Shown piece by piece: positions 38,941 through 47,149 of a stretch of 64,000 nucleotides of DNA. Location: the IMG/VR virus record IMGVR_UViG_3300042484_001556, positions 1 through 64,000 of that record. The stretch is one strand, 5' to 3'. This stretch comes from a virus. The position numbers were made by a program, and so were the translations under genes. Within the stretch, counting starts at the first letter, position 1; every line of letters starts with the position of its first letter. Under the pieces are notes generated by a model. The model was not told where the DNA came from. It saw only the letters and a program-made list of their open reading frames with translations, and ran no database searches.

Positions 38941-39963
38941 ATGTCTTTATTTGTAGATTTAAAGTATTTGAAGTTAATTAGTAATCAACTTCCTCTTTTT
39001 AAACAAAAGAGCGATCGTTTATATAATTGCAGATGTATAATCTGCGGTGACTCTGAGGCAAAGAAAAATAAGGCAAGGGGATATTTTTATCCTGCAAAAA
39101 ATGATTTATTTTATAAATGTCATAACTGCGGTGCATCTATGCACTTTGGTTCATTTTTAAAACAATTCAACGGGTTGCAGTATAATCAATATTCTTTGGA
39201 ACGATACAACGAAGGCTTACCTAGTAATAAACCGCATCAAAATATTGAAGATAAATTTAAGATGCAAGCTCCGGTATTTGTAAAGCCGGAACAACGCTTA
39301 TTAGATGGTCTGTTGGATCGATTGGATAAATTACCCGAAGATCATGAGGCGGTTCAATTTTGTTTGACACGCAAAATACCTAGAGGAAAGTTTCATTACT
39401 TATATTATATTGATAATATTTCCAATATTGTACAACTTAATACGAAGTATAAAGAACAAATAAAAACAAAAGAACCTAGATTAGTACTTCCTTTTTACAA
39501 TAAAGATAATCAATTGATTGCAGTAACATGCAGAGCTTTGCGAAATGAAAGTCTCAGATATGTTACTGTGAAAATTATAGAAGATGAATTACTAGCTTTT
39601 GGATTAGATAAATTAGATAGAACTAAACCAATTTATGTTGTCGAGGGACCCATTGATAGTTTATTTTTACCTAATTGTATTGCGGTGGGTGGTACTGCAT
39701 TTACCAAATTGGAAACATTAGATTTACCAAAAGATAAAGTTATTGCTATATTGGACAATCAACCTCGTAATAAAGATGTTTGTAAAATTTTAGATAAGGT
39801 GATTGATAAACAATATAAGGTTGTGATCTGGCCTCAATCCTTAGATCAAAAAGATATTAATGATATGGTATTGGCAGGTAAAGATCCACTTGATGTTGTT
39901 AAGAAACATATATATCAAGGATTAGAAGCAAAAATTAAATTTACAGAGTGGAAGAGGTGTTAG
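38941..39963 (+). CDS. 61: DNA primase, T4 gp61 type
   Basis: A 340-residue protein, close to the 342 residues of T4 gp61. An N-terminal zinc ribbon uses Cys32-x2-Cys35 and Cys60-x2-Cys63 (CIICGDS; CHNC), with ARGYFYPAKNDLFYKCH between. The Toprim-like core has YVVEGPIDSLF (Glu near residue 235), GGTAFTKLE, and AILDNQPRNKD near residue 270. It synthesises RNA primers for lagging-strand replication with the gp41 helicase, which is not in this window. It is expressed from the sigma70-like promoter at 38889 through a leader hairpin. Confidence 0.93.
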   Translation: MSLFVDLKYLKLISNQLPLFKQKSDRLYNCRCIICGDSEAKKNKARGYFYPAKNDLFYKCHNCGASMHFGSFLKQFNGLQYNQYSLERYNEGLPSNKPHQNIEDKFKMQAPVFVKPEQRLLDGLLDRLDKLPEDHEAVQFCLTRKIPRGKFHYLYYIDNISNIVQLNTKYKEQIKTKEPRLVLPFYNKDNQLIAVTCRALRNESLRYVTVKIIEDELLAFGLDKLDRTKPIYVVEGPIDSLFLPNCIAVGGTAFTKLETLDLPKDKVIAILDNQPRNKDVCKILDKVIDKQYKVVIWPQSLDQKDINDMVLAGKDPLDVVKKHIYQGLEAKIKFTEWKRC

Positions 39964-39964
39964 T

Positions 39965-40624
39965 ATGAAAGTATATATTTCTAATTATCGTAATCATTGG
40001 ATTTCTCCGTATACAGTACTTGAGAAGATTTTCTTCTGGCGCGAAATTGATTATGATGAACCTATCATTGTAAAACTTTCTGATATACTGCAGCCGATTA
40101 GTTTAGTTCTGCAAAAGTTTTTAGACTTTGTTCATCCAAAGACTAATTATGTAAAAATTGATAAATGGGATACTTGGTCTATGGATCATACGTTATCCTA
40201 TATTATTCTACCTATGTTGAAACAACTAAAGGAAAAGGCAAATGGCTCGCCTCTCGTAGATGATGAGGATGTTCCGGAAGAACTTAAAAGTAGTTCCGCC
40301 CCTACTAAGGTAAATGAGTGGGATCCAGATGATAATTACTTTAAACGATGGGAATGGGTTTTAGGCGAAATGATTTTCGCATTTAATTGCAAGATCGATG
40401 ATTCTTGGCAAGACGAATTTAAATCAGGGGAATTTGATATGATGCATGTTCCTGTTGATAAAGACGGCAACGAAGTTCCTGAGCAAGGTGCAAAATTATA
40501 TGAATTGAGAGATGGCCCTAACCATACATATAAATGTGATTTTGATGGTATGCGAAAAGTTGAGGAAAGAATGCAAAATGGCTTTAGATTGTTTGGAAAA
40601 TATTATAATGGATTGTGGGATTAA
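39965..40624 (+). CDS. Conserved phage protein of unknown function
   Basis: A 219-residue protein starting one base after the primase stop. It is rich in Trp and Asp, with conserved-looking blocks WISPYTVLEKIFFWREIDYDE, KIDKWDTWSMDHTLSYIILPML, NYFKRWEWVLGEMIFAF and a terminal NGFRLFGKYYNGLWD. I recognise this type from other phage genomes as a standalone hypothetical but cannot assign an activity. Linkage to primase suggests replication-time expression. Confidence 0.85.
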   Translation: MKVYISNYRNHWISPYTVLEKIFFWREIDYDEPIIVKLSDILQPISLVLQKFLDFVHPKTNYVKIDKWDTWSMDHTLSYIILPMLKQLKEKANGSPLVDDEDVPEELKSSSAPTKVNEWDPDDNYFKRWEWVLGEMIFAFNCKIDDSWQDEFKSGEFDMMHVPVDKDGNEVPEQGAKLYELRDGPNHTYKCDFDGMRKVEERMQNGFRLFGKYYNGLWD

Positions 40625-40626
40625 CT

Positions 40627-40803
40627 ATGAGCCTAGATGAAGAAATCGCATTTAATTCCTGGTGGGATGCTAGTAAATATATGCAGGTTGTGGCATCGTC
40701 GGAGTCATCGAAGCAAGTAGCAAAGGATGCATGGGAAGCCGCATTAAATTTTGAACAAGCAAAAGCTATAAGGTCAACACGTTGGAATGGAGTAATACAG
40801 TGA
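40627..40803 (+). CDS. Small conserved phage protein (WWDASKYM type)
   Basis: A 58-residue protein from ATG 40627; an in-frame GTG at 40615 is less likely. It begins MSLDEEIAFNSWWDASKYMQ and is mostly helical and acidic. The stop overlaps the thyX GTG start as GTGA, so its translation likely feeds thyX. Function is unknown. Confidence 0.75.
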   Translation: MSLDEEIAFNSWWDASKYMQVVASSESSKQVAKDAWEAALNFEQAKAIRSTRWNGVIQ

Positions 40804-41462
40804 AAGTAAAATTGATAGGTTACACAAAACCTAATGTAGATGTTGATGTACCTGAGATGAATGACCTGCAGGATTTGATTGCATTTTGTGCAAGAGTAAG
40901 TAATCCCGCAAATCAAAATAATACTGAAACAAGCGAAAAGCTTATTAAATATCTAATTAAAAACAAGCATTGGTCACCGTTAGAAATGGTCCATGTTACT
41001 CTTGAAATTGAAACAACTCGCGACATTGCACGACAAATGCTTCGCCACAGATCATTTTCTTTTCAGGAATTTAGTCAACGATATGCAGACCCCGTTAAGC
41101 ACTTAGACTTTGTTATACGTGAAGCTAGATTACAAGATACTAAAAATCGTCAGAATAGTATTGCAACTGATGATGTAGAACTTAATTTGGAATGGGCTCG
41201 CCGTCAGCAAAACATTATTGACGTAGTAAAAGACACATATAAATGGGCAATTGATAATGGTATTGCGAAAGAACAAGCTCGGGCAATTCTACCCGAAGGT
41301 AACACTGTAAGTAAACTCTATATGGCGGGTACTCTTAGAAGTTGGATTCATTACGTTCAACTTAGATCAGAAAACGGAACGCAACAGGAACATGTGGACA
41401 TAGCCGAAGCCTGTGCTGAAGTTATTTCTACTATCTTCCCAATGGCTAAGGATATGATTTAA
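40800..41462 (+). CDS. thyX: Flavin-dependent thymidylate synthase
   Basis: I choose the GTG at 40800 (MKVKLIGYTKP, 220 residues). It has a GGAG site 7 bases upstream and a GTGA overlap with the previous stop, rather than the TTG at 40782. The ThyX signature RHRSFSFQEFSQRY is at residues 82-95, and TLRSWIHYVQLRS lies near the C-terminus. The enzyme makes dTMP from dUMP using FAD, NADPH and methylene-tetrahydrofolate. It works with the dCMP deaminase at 46700 and the RNR genes to supply dNTPs for phage DNA. Confidence 0.96.
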   Translation: MKVKLIGYTKPNVDVDVPEMNDLQDLIAFCARVSNPANQNNTETSEKLIKYLIKNKHWSPLEMVHVTLEIETTRDIARQMLRHRSFSFQEFSQRYADPVKHLDFVIREARLQDTKNRQNSIATDDVELNLEWARRQQNIIDVVKDTYKWAIDNGIAKEQARAILPEGNTVSKLYMAGTLRSWIHYVQLRSENGTQQEHVDIAEACAEVISTIFPMAKDMI

Positions 41463-41468
41463 TAAATA
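41461..41468 (+). promoter_or_regulatory. T4-type late promoter box AATAAATA
   Basis: AATAAATA overlaps the thyX stop and lies 28 bases before the spanin-like gene at 41497. A late box placed inside an otherwise early/middle metabolic block fits late expression of lysis genes. Confidence 0.65.
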
Positions 41469-41496
41469 ACAGACTCCCTACTTTTTATTCTATCAT

Positions 41497-41973
41497 ATGT
41501 GGATTCTAAAATTCCTTCCAGATTCTTTATTAATACTATTAACCCATGCAATAACTGCAATTGGAGCAATAGCATTATTGGTTGGATTCTTTTTAGCATT
41601 CATTCCCATTATTAGTAGATATGGTAAGATATTAAAGATTGCAGGTACCGCGGTTCTTCTAATAGGCATATATTTCGAAGGCGGATTGAGTACCGAAATG
41701 GAATGGCGCAAACGAGTCGCAGAAATGCAAGAAAAGGTTAGACTTGCAGAACAAAAAAGCGTCATTGTAAATACTAAAATACAAACTAAAATTGTAGAAA
41801 AGATTAAGGTCATTAAAGAACGAGGCGAAGAGCATATTAAATACATCGATAGAGAGATAGTAAAATATGACGATAAATGCGTAATACCAAAAGAATTTAT
41901 TCAATTATTAAATGATGCCTCTAAGAAACCAGTAGATACTCCTGAAAATACTGCAGGAGAAGGTAATGAATAA
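41497..41973 (+). CDS. Inner-membrane spanin-like protein (i-spanin, Rz-like)
   Basis: A 158-residue protein with two predicted membrane segments (residues ~10-36 and ~45-63). A long charged coiled coil follows (~66-130: MEWRKRVAEMQEKVRLAEQ, TKIVEKIKVIKERGEE) and then a flexible acidic C-terminus. Rz-type i-spanins usually have one N-terminal anchor; the second segment is unusual. The next gene overlaps it by 8 bases and encodes a small lipoprotein, the standard Rz/Rz1 arrangement. Together they would span the periplasm and fuse the two membranes at lysis. The call rests on architecture, not sequence identity. Confidence 0.72.
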   Translation: MWILKFLPDSLLILLTHAITAIGAIALLVGFFLAFIPIISRYGKILKIAGTAVLLIGIYFEGGLSTEMEWRKRVAEMQEKVRLAEQKSVIVNTKIQTKIVEKIKVIKERGEEHIKYIDREIVKYDDKCVIPKEFIQLLNDASKKPVDTPENTAGEGNE

Positions 41974-42226
41974 GCTACTACTATCTTTATTATTTTTGAC
42001 AGGGTGTTCTACTACTGTCCCAGTTGTAATGAAATTTCCTAACGCACCAGTAATTTTAACTGAACCATGCGCGGAATTGATCAAACTAAATGATGATGCA
42101 AAACTTAGCGACGTTGCAAAAACAGTATCGGGTAACTATAATCTGTATCATGAATGTTCCATAAAAGTGGACGGGTGGATTGAATGGCATAAGTCACAAA
42201 AAGAAATATTTGAATCTGTAAAGTAA
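41966..42226 (+). CDS. Outer-membrane lipoprotein, o-spanin-like (Rz1-like)
   Basis: An 86-residue protein with a lipoprotein signal MNKLLLSLLFLTGC, Cys14 being the lipidation site. The mature part has CAELIKLNDDAKLSDVAK, a second Cys pair, and a helical C-terminus. It overlaps the i-spanin-like gene by 8 bases. Size, lipobox and neighbour fit an o-spanin anchored in the host outer membrane, which implies a Gram-negative host. Confidence 0.75.
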   Translation: MNKLLLSLLFLTGCSTTVPVVMKFPNAPVILTEPCAELIKLNDDAKLSDVAKTVSGNYNLYHECSIKVDGWIEWHKSQKEIFESVK

Positions 42227-42255
42227 GTAAACAAAAATAAAAATTGGAGTTATAC

Positions 42256-44052
42256 ATGGCAGAAAATGTCGTACATGGGATTAATGTCGATTATTCTAAG
42301 GATGCCCTTTTCGATGAATTGGGTATCAAAAGATTAAAAGAATCGTATATGAAAGATGATGAAATTTCACCTCAGGAAAGGTTCGCATATGTATCAAGCA
42401 CTTTTGGATCTAATGCTGAACATTCTCAGCGTCTCTATGATTATTGTTCTAAGCATTGGCTTAGTTTGTCTACTCCTATTCTCTCTTTTGGTCGTAGTAA
42501 GCGCGGCTTGCCTATTAGTTGTTTTCTACCCTATTTGGATGATTCAGCAGAAGGTCTTGTCAACACATTATCAGAAGTAAATTGGCTCAGTATGTTGGGT
42601 GGAGGAGTTGGAATTGGTCTTGGTATTCGGTCTGCCGATGATAAGTCTGTTGGTATTATGCCGCACCTTCGCACATATGACGCATCATCTTTAGCTTATC
42701 GTCAAGGTAGGACTCGCCGTGGTAGTTATGCCGCCTACCTTGATATTAGCCACCCCGATATTATAGCTTTTCTTGAAATGAGAAAACCTACCGGTGATCC
42801 TAATATGAGAACACAAAATTTACACCATGGTATTAATATCACCGATGACTTTATGCACATACTAGAAAATAGTATGAAGGATAAAGATGCAAATGATGAT
42901 TGGGAACTTAAAGATCCTGCATCTAAAGAAGTTCGAGAAGTAGTTTCGGCTAAGGAATTATGGCAGCGTATTTTAGAAATGCGTATGATGACAGGTGAAC
43001 CTTATCTCCACTTCATTGATACTAGCAATAGGCACATGCCCGAATCTCAGAAGAAATTGGGATTGAGTATTAAGCAATCTAATTTGTGCAGTGAAATTAT
43101 TTTACCTACTGATAAGCAACGAACTGCTGTTTGCTGTTTGTCCTCATTAAATTTAGAATATTATGATCAATGGAAAAATGATAAGATATTCCTTCGAGAT
43201 GTTGCAGAAATGCTTGATAACGTTCTTCAATATTTTATCGATAACGCACCCAATGCAATTAAACGAGCAAAGTATTCCGCAATGCGAGAAAGATCAATCG
43301 GCATCGGTGCACTAGGATGGCATGCGTTTTTACAGAAAAATAATATCCCATGGGAATCATCCATGGCAGTTGGTAGAAACAAGCAAATCTTTAAAAATAT
43401 TCGGACTAAATTAGATGCAGCTAATCTTGAATTGGGTAAAGAACGAGGTGAAGCTCCTGATGCAACTGGCACAGGTCAACGCTTTTCGCATCTTATGGCT
43501 ATTGCACCTAATGCTTCTTCTTCTATTATTATGGGAAACACGTCTCCTAGCGTAGAACCATATAGAGCAAATGCATATAGACAAGATACACTCTCAGGAT
43601 CAATGCTTAATAAGAATAAATTTTTAGATGCAATTGTTAGAAAAGAAGCAGAGACTCGTAAAGATGGCTGGTATGAAGAAGTTTGGTCTAGCATTATTGC
43701 AAATGATGGATCGGTTCAGCATTTAGATTGGTTGGATGAGTGGAACAAAGATGTGTTTAAAACATCAATGGAAATAGATCAAAGATGGTTAATAGAACAT
43801 GCTAGTGACAGACAAGTATATATAGATCAGGCACAGTCTATTAATCTATTCTTTAGACCAGACGCAAATATATTATATCTACATGCTGTACATTTTATGG
43901 CATGGAAAATGGGTCTAAAGACTTTATATTATTGCCGCTCAGAGAAGATAGGTAAAGCGGACAAAGTATCTAAGCGCATAGAGCGAGATGTAATTAAAGA
44001 GTTGGATATGAAAGCAATTCTCGACGGTGATACTTGTTTAGCATGCGAATAG
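42256..44052 (+). CDS. nrdA: Ribonucleoside-diphosphate reductase, large subunit (no ATP cone)
   Basis: I choose the ATG at 42256 (GGAG 7 bases upstream), giving 598 residues; the listed upstream TTG overlaps that site. Active-site residues are visible: Cys89 (GLPISCFLP), Asn276-x-Cys278-x-Glu280 (SNLCSE), the partner Cys near 293-294 (AVCCLSSLNL), the radical-transfer tyrosines in LKTLYYCRS, and a C-terminal CLACE redox pair. E. coli NrdA has 761 residues, and the missing N-terminal part corresponds to the dATP-sensing ATP cone. The enzyme should thus escape dATP feedback inhibition. It pairs with nrdB at 45025, from which it is separated by two inserted genes. Confidence 0.95.
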   Translation: MAENVVHGINVDYSKDALFDELGIKRLKESYMKDDEISPQERFAYVSSTFGSNAEHSQRLYDYCSKHWLSLSTPILSFGRSKRGLPISCFLPYLDDSAEGLVNTLSEVNWLSMLGGGVGIGLGIRSADDKSVGIMPHLRTYDASSLAYRQGRTRRGSYAAYLDISHPDIIAFLEMRKPTGDPNMRTQNLHHGINITDDFMHILENSMKDKDANDDWELKDPASKEVREVVSAKELWQRILEMRMMTGEPYLHFIDTSNRHMPESQKKLGLSIKQSNLCSEIILPTDKQRTAVCCLSSLNLEYYDQWKNDKIFLRDVAEMLDNVLQYFIDNAPNAIKRAKYSAMRERSIGIGALGWHAFLQKNNIPWESSMAVGRNKQIFKNIRTKLDAANLELGKERGEAPDATGTGQRFSHLMAIAPNASSSIIMGNTSPSVEPYRANAYRQDTLSGSMLNKNKFLDAIVRKEAETRKDGWYEEVWSSIIANDGSVQHLDWLDEWNKDVFKTSMEIDQRWLIEHASDRQVYIDQAQSINLFFRPDANILYLHAVHFMAWKMGLKTLYYCRSEKIGKADKVSKRIERDVIKELDMKAILDGDTCLACE

Positions 44053-44058
44053 ATTAAT

Positions 44059-44694
44059 ATGGGCAAGATTGCGATATTCCTACATCATCCTAAATGCTCA
44101 GTTCAGTCTAGTAATGGTATTATAAATGCGTTATCTAAAGAATATACATTTAAAATATTTACAAAGCATGAAGTGGAACCTGGGTTTTTAGATGATGTGG
44201 ATATTGTATGTTTTCCCGGAGGGATAGGAGATGCAGATAGCTTCGATAGTTTATTTAAGTTTAATCGCGATGCTATTCGTAAGTTTATTTCTCGCGGAGG
44301 AAGATATTTGGGAATCTGTATGGGTGCTTATTGGAGCGGCCCTGATTATTTTGATCTTGTCGGGAACATAAATGTAGTACAATATATAAGGCGACATAAT
44401 ACATGTACACGGCGACCGCATGCAAAACAAATGCCGGTAACATGGAAAGGTGAATCTCACAATATGTTCTTTTATGATGGGTGTACGTTTACCGGTAGTA
44501 ATTACGAAACCGTCGCAACATATCCAAATGGAGACCCAATGGCAATTATAAAAAATCGAATAGGATTAATAGGGTGCCATCCTGAAGCATCCAAGCATTG
44601 GTATGATTCTTATAGTTGGATGCAGAAGCGTTGGGAAAAAACAACAAATGAGCAATTGTTACTAGATTTCGTTAACGAATTAATGAAAAGATAA
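44059..44694 (+). CDS. Class I glutamine-amidotransferase-like protein (BPL_N type)
   Basis: A 211-residue protein with an intact-looking GATase1 triad: Cys87 in the nucleophile elbow GRYLGICMGAYW, and His174/Glu176 in GLIGCHPEASKHWYD. FPGGIGDADSFDSLF forms the typical early loop. The sequence resembles the biotin-protein-ligase N-terminal-like (BPL_N) branch more than true Gln-hydrolysing subunits. No synthetase partner is visible nearby. It lies between nrdA (6 bases upstream) and an Fe-S carrier (1 base downstream), so expression with RNR is likely. Substrate unknown; hydrolase or amidotransferase activity is inferred from the triad. Confidence 0.85.
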   Translation: MGKIAIFLHHPKCSVQSSNGIINALSKEYTFKIFTKHEVEPGFLDDVDIVCFPGGIGDADSFDSLFKFNRDAIRKFISRGGRYLGICMGAYWSGPDYFDLVGNINVVQYIRRHNTCTRRPHAKQMPVTWKGESHNMFFYDGCTFTGSNYETVATYPNGDPMAIIKNRIGLIGCHPEASKHWYDSYSWMQKRWEKTTNEQLLLDFVNELMKR

Positions 44695-44695
44695 A

Positions 44696-45016
44696 ATGAT
44701 AACAATTACAGATTCCGCAGTATCAAAAATTAAAGCAATCATTGCAGAGGATAATGAAGATGCGATGCTTCGTATTTTTGTTGAGGGTGGTGGTTGTTCA
44801 GGATTTAAATATGGGTTCTCTTTAGAAAATGTACTTCAGGAAGATGATTTAAGTTTTGAAAAAGATGGAATAAGTATTATAGTGGATGCAATATCTATGC
44901 AATATCTGCAAGAAGCAGAAGTCGATTACAAACAAACATTAACGTCCGCAGAATTTATAATTAAAAATCCTAATGCAAAGGCATCGTGTGGATGCGGTTC
45001 AAGTTTTACGATATAA
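44696..45016 (+). CDS. A-type iron-sulfur carrier (IscA/ErpA/HesB family)
   Basis: A 106-residue protein of normal family length with the three conserved cysteines: Cys34 (EGGGCSGFKYGF) and Cys98/Cys100 (ASCGCGSSF). The family binds iron or [2Fe-2S]/[4Fe-4S] clusters and hands them to apoproteins. It starts one base after the amidotransferase-like gene and ends 8 bases before nrdB. A role in loading iron into phage or host enzymes made at this time is inferred from position. Similar carriers are known in marine phages. Confidence 0.95.
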   Translation: MITITDSAVSKIKAIIAEDNEDAMLRIFVEGGGCSGFKYGFSLENVLQEDDLSFEKDGISIIVDAISMQYLQEAEVDYKQTLTSAEFIIKNPNAKASCGCGSSFTI

Positions 45017-45024
45017 GGGAAGAG

Positions 45025-46014
45025 ATGGCAAAACAAAATAGTAGAATAACTGATGATAGGAACTCATTCAAACCATTTAATTATCCATGGGCGTATGACG
45101 CCTGGCTTAAGCACGAGCAAAGCCACTGGCTGCATACTGAAGTACCTATGCTGGAAGATGTAAAAGATTGGAAGAAGAATTTAACAGAATCAGAAAAACA
45201 ATTTTTAACTAACATTTTTAGATTCTTTACTCAAGGTGATATAGATGTGGCTGGCGGGTATGTAAATAACTATCTACCGCATTTTCCTCAGCCAGAAGTT
45301 AGAATGATGTTATTAGGATTTTCTGCAAGAGAAGCATTACATATTGCAGCATATTCTCATTTAATTGAGACTTTAGGTATGCCGGAATCTACATATGGCG
45401 AGTTCTTAGAGTATACTGAGATGAGAGAAAAGCACGAATACCTATTGGATCTTTCTTCTAAGAATGGTACAATAGAATCTACTGCTACTCACATTGCAGC
45501 ATTTTCGGCATTTACAGAAGGCATGCAATTGTTTAGCTCCTTCATTATGTTATTGAATTTTGCCAGACATGGTAAGATGAAAGGCATGGGGCAGATTATA
45601 ACCTGGTCTATTGTGGATGAAACTCAACATGCAGAGGGCATGGTTAAACTTTTCCGCACATACGTTGAAGAAAACAAGGAAATATGGAACGATGAGCTTA
45701 AAGGGAAAATTTACACGATTGCGGAGAAGATGGTTGATCTTGAGGATAAATTTATTTCTCTTGCTTTCAGAACTGGGGCGATCACAGGGTTAAGCGAAGA
45801 AGATGTCAAAGAATATATTCGCTACATTGCGGATCGACGTTTAATTAGTCTTGGTCTACGTGGTATTTTTAAACGTAAGAAGAATCCTTTACCTTGGGTT
45901 GAGGAAATGATTAATGCGCCGACTCACACTAACTTCTTTGAAAACAGAGCAACCGATTATGCTAAAGGCGCATTAAGCGGAAATTGGAATGAGGTATGGG
46001 GTAAAGCTGCATGA
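45025..46014 (+). CDS. nrdB: Ribonucleoside-diphosphate reductase, small subunit
   Basis: I choose ATG 45025 (AAGGGA site, MAKQNSRITDD, 329 residues); an upstream ATG overlapping the Fe-S carrier gene is a poorer start. Expected diiron ligands are visible: Asp72, Glu103 and His106 (AREALHIAAY), a Glu in FTEGMQLF, and Glu/His in VDETQHAEG. Tyr110 sits four residues after His106, as the radical Tyr122 does in E. coli NrdB, so a class Ia tyrosyl-radical subunit is expected. It partners NrdA at 42256. The stop overlaps the next gene (ATGA). Confidence 0.95.
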   Translation: MAKQNSRITDDRNSFKPFNYPWAYDAWLKHEQSHWLHTEVPMLEDVKDWKKNLTESEKQFLTNIFRFFTQGDIDVAGGYVNNYLPHFPQPEVRMMLLGFSAREALHIAAYSHLIETLGMPESTYGEFLEYTEMREKHEYLLDLSSKNGTIESTATHIAAFSAFTEGMQLFSSFIMLLNFARHGKMKGMGQIITWSIVDETQHAEGMVKLFRTYVEENKEIWNDELKGKIYTIAEKMVDLEDKFISLAFRTGAITGLSEEDVKEYIRYIADRRLISLGLRGIFKRKKNPLPWVEEMINAPTHTNFFENRATDYAKGALSGNWNEVWGKAA

Positions 46015-46220
46015 AAACATTTAAAGATATTTCAGTAAAAAAATATCCAGACGGCGAATTGATATCTAAAAATTTGCCACCTGCGTATAAATTGGGAAAT
46101 GCAAAAGAAAATTGTGAGAATTGTGAAGCATATAAAGCGGAAACAAAATATTGCAGTATATGGGATGCAAAGGTGAGACCTAACTATTGGTGCAAAAAAT
46201 GGATACCGATCGAAAAGTAA
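46011..46220 (+). CDS. Cys-rich microprotein (HiPIP/zinc-ribbon-like)
   Basis: A 69-residue protein with four cysteines in CENCEAYKAETKYCSIWDAKVR..YWCKKW (pattern C-x2-C-x8-C-x12-C approximately). NYWCKKW and VRPN are conserved in similar small proteins of T4-like marine phages. The spacing could bind zinc or a high-potential Fe-S cluster. It overlaps nrdB by ATGA and is followed by an overlapping zinc-ribbon protein. Confidence 0.82.
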   Translation: MKTFKDISVKKYPDGELISKNLPPAYKLGNAKENCENCEAYKAETKYCSIWDAKVRPNYWCKKWIPIEK

Positions 46221-46381
46221 TAACATTTGTTGAAAAGCGAAGAGCCATATGCAATAGCTGCGAACACCTTACATCTTTCGTAGGAGTTAAATCGTGTCAA
46301 GTATGTGGTTGCGCAATTTGGACTAAGATTAGAATTAAAAGTACAAAGTGCCCCAAGGATAAATGGGGCGTTGAAGATTAA
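46199..46381 (+). CDS. Zinc-ribbon microprotein
   Basis: A 60-residue protein from ATG 46199, overlapping the previous gene by 22 bases. Cysteine pairs CNSC and CQVCGC plus a later Cys in KSTKCPKDKW form a ribbon. The RxxICxxCEHL..CxxCGC..K-R-K..CPKxKW pattern is common in T4-like marine phages. It probably binds zinc and nucleic acid or protein; the target is unknown. Confidence 0.85.
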   Translation: MDTDRKVITFVEKRRAICNSCEHLTSFVGVKSCQVCGCAIWTKIRIKSTKCPKDKWGVED

Positions 46382-46402
46382 ATTATTTGAAAAGGAAATA
46401 TT

Positions 46403-46693
46403 ATGTTAATTGATAAAGGTGTAACTGCTGGCGAAGTAATTACATTTAAGCTTACTTCAGGTGAAGAATTAGTAGCAAAATTAGTGGAGGAAACATCTAC
46501 TCATTATAAATTGGCTAAACCTATGGTTATCGGTATGGGACAACAAGGGCCAGGCTTAATGCCGTATTTGTTCACAGTGAAACAGGAGAAGGATGTTAAA
46601 TTGTCTAAGCATGCTGTTACTGTAGCAGAACCTACTGATGAAATTTTTGCTAAGCAATTTCTTAAAACAACTACAGGAATTGCATTAGCATAA
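46403..46693 (+). CDS. Sm/Hfq-like small beta protein
   Basis: A 96-residue protein with a GAAAAGGAAA leader site. GEVITFKLTSGEELVAKLVEET reads like an Sm1 strand pattern, and KLAKPMVIGMGQQGPGLMPYLFT follows. It resembles conserved Sm-like proteins of T4-like marine phages. It may form rings that bind RNA; RNA binding is inferred only. Location between Cys-rich proteins and dCMP deaminase fits a middle-gene block. Confidence 0.8.
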   Translation: MLIDKGVTAGEVITFKLTSGEELVAKLVEETSTHYKLAKPMVIGMGQQGPGLMPYLFTVKQEKDVKLSKHAVTVAEPTDEIFAKQFLKTTTGIALA

Positions 46694-46699
46694 TTCACA

Positions 46700-47149
46700 A
46701 TGCCTAATAAAATTGATTATGCTCATATGAAGGTTGCGGAAACGTATGCTGAATTATCAAATGCGAAAAGATTGCAGGTTGGGTCTATTATAGTAAAAGA
46801 TGATAAAGTAATTTCTATTGGCTATAACGGCACGCCCTCGGGTTGGGATAACAACTGCGAAAATGAAACTGTGGAACTATATTCAGATTACGAAGGCGCA
46901 ATACATAGCACTATATTAAAAACTAAACCCGAGGTTATACATGCAGAGATGAATGCTATAGGAAAGTTAGCAAAATCGGTATCCTCGGGTGAAGATGCTA
47001 CTATGTATGTGACGCATGCTCCTTGTTTTGACTGTGCGAAACTTATACATATTGCAGGTATTAAAAAAGTATTTTATCGCAATGCATATAGAACAACTGA
47101 TGGCATTGAGTTTTTAACTAAATGTAAAATTGAAGTGGAGCAATTATGA
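46700..47149 (+). CDS. dCMP deaminase
   Basis: A 149-residue cytidine/deoxycytidylate deaminase. Zinc and catalytic residues are His81-Ala-Glu83 (VIHAEMNAIG) and Cys109-x2-Cys112 (HAPCFDCAKLI). The N-terminal VGSIIVKDDKVISIGYNGTPSGWDNNCE is typical of the dCMP-specific branch. It converts dCMP to dUMP, the substrate of the ThyX encoded at 40800. The stop overlaps the next gene (ATGA). Confidence 0.95.
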   Translation: MPNKIDYAHMKVAETYAELSNAKRLQVGSIIVKDDKVISIGYNGTPSGWDNNCENETVELYSDYEGAIHSTILKTKPEVIHAEMNAIGKLAKSVSSGEDATMYVTHAPCFDCAKLIHIAGIKKVFYRNAYRTTDGIEFLTKCKIEVEQL

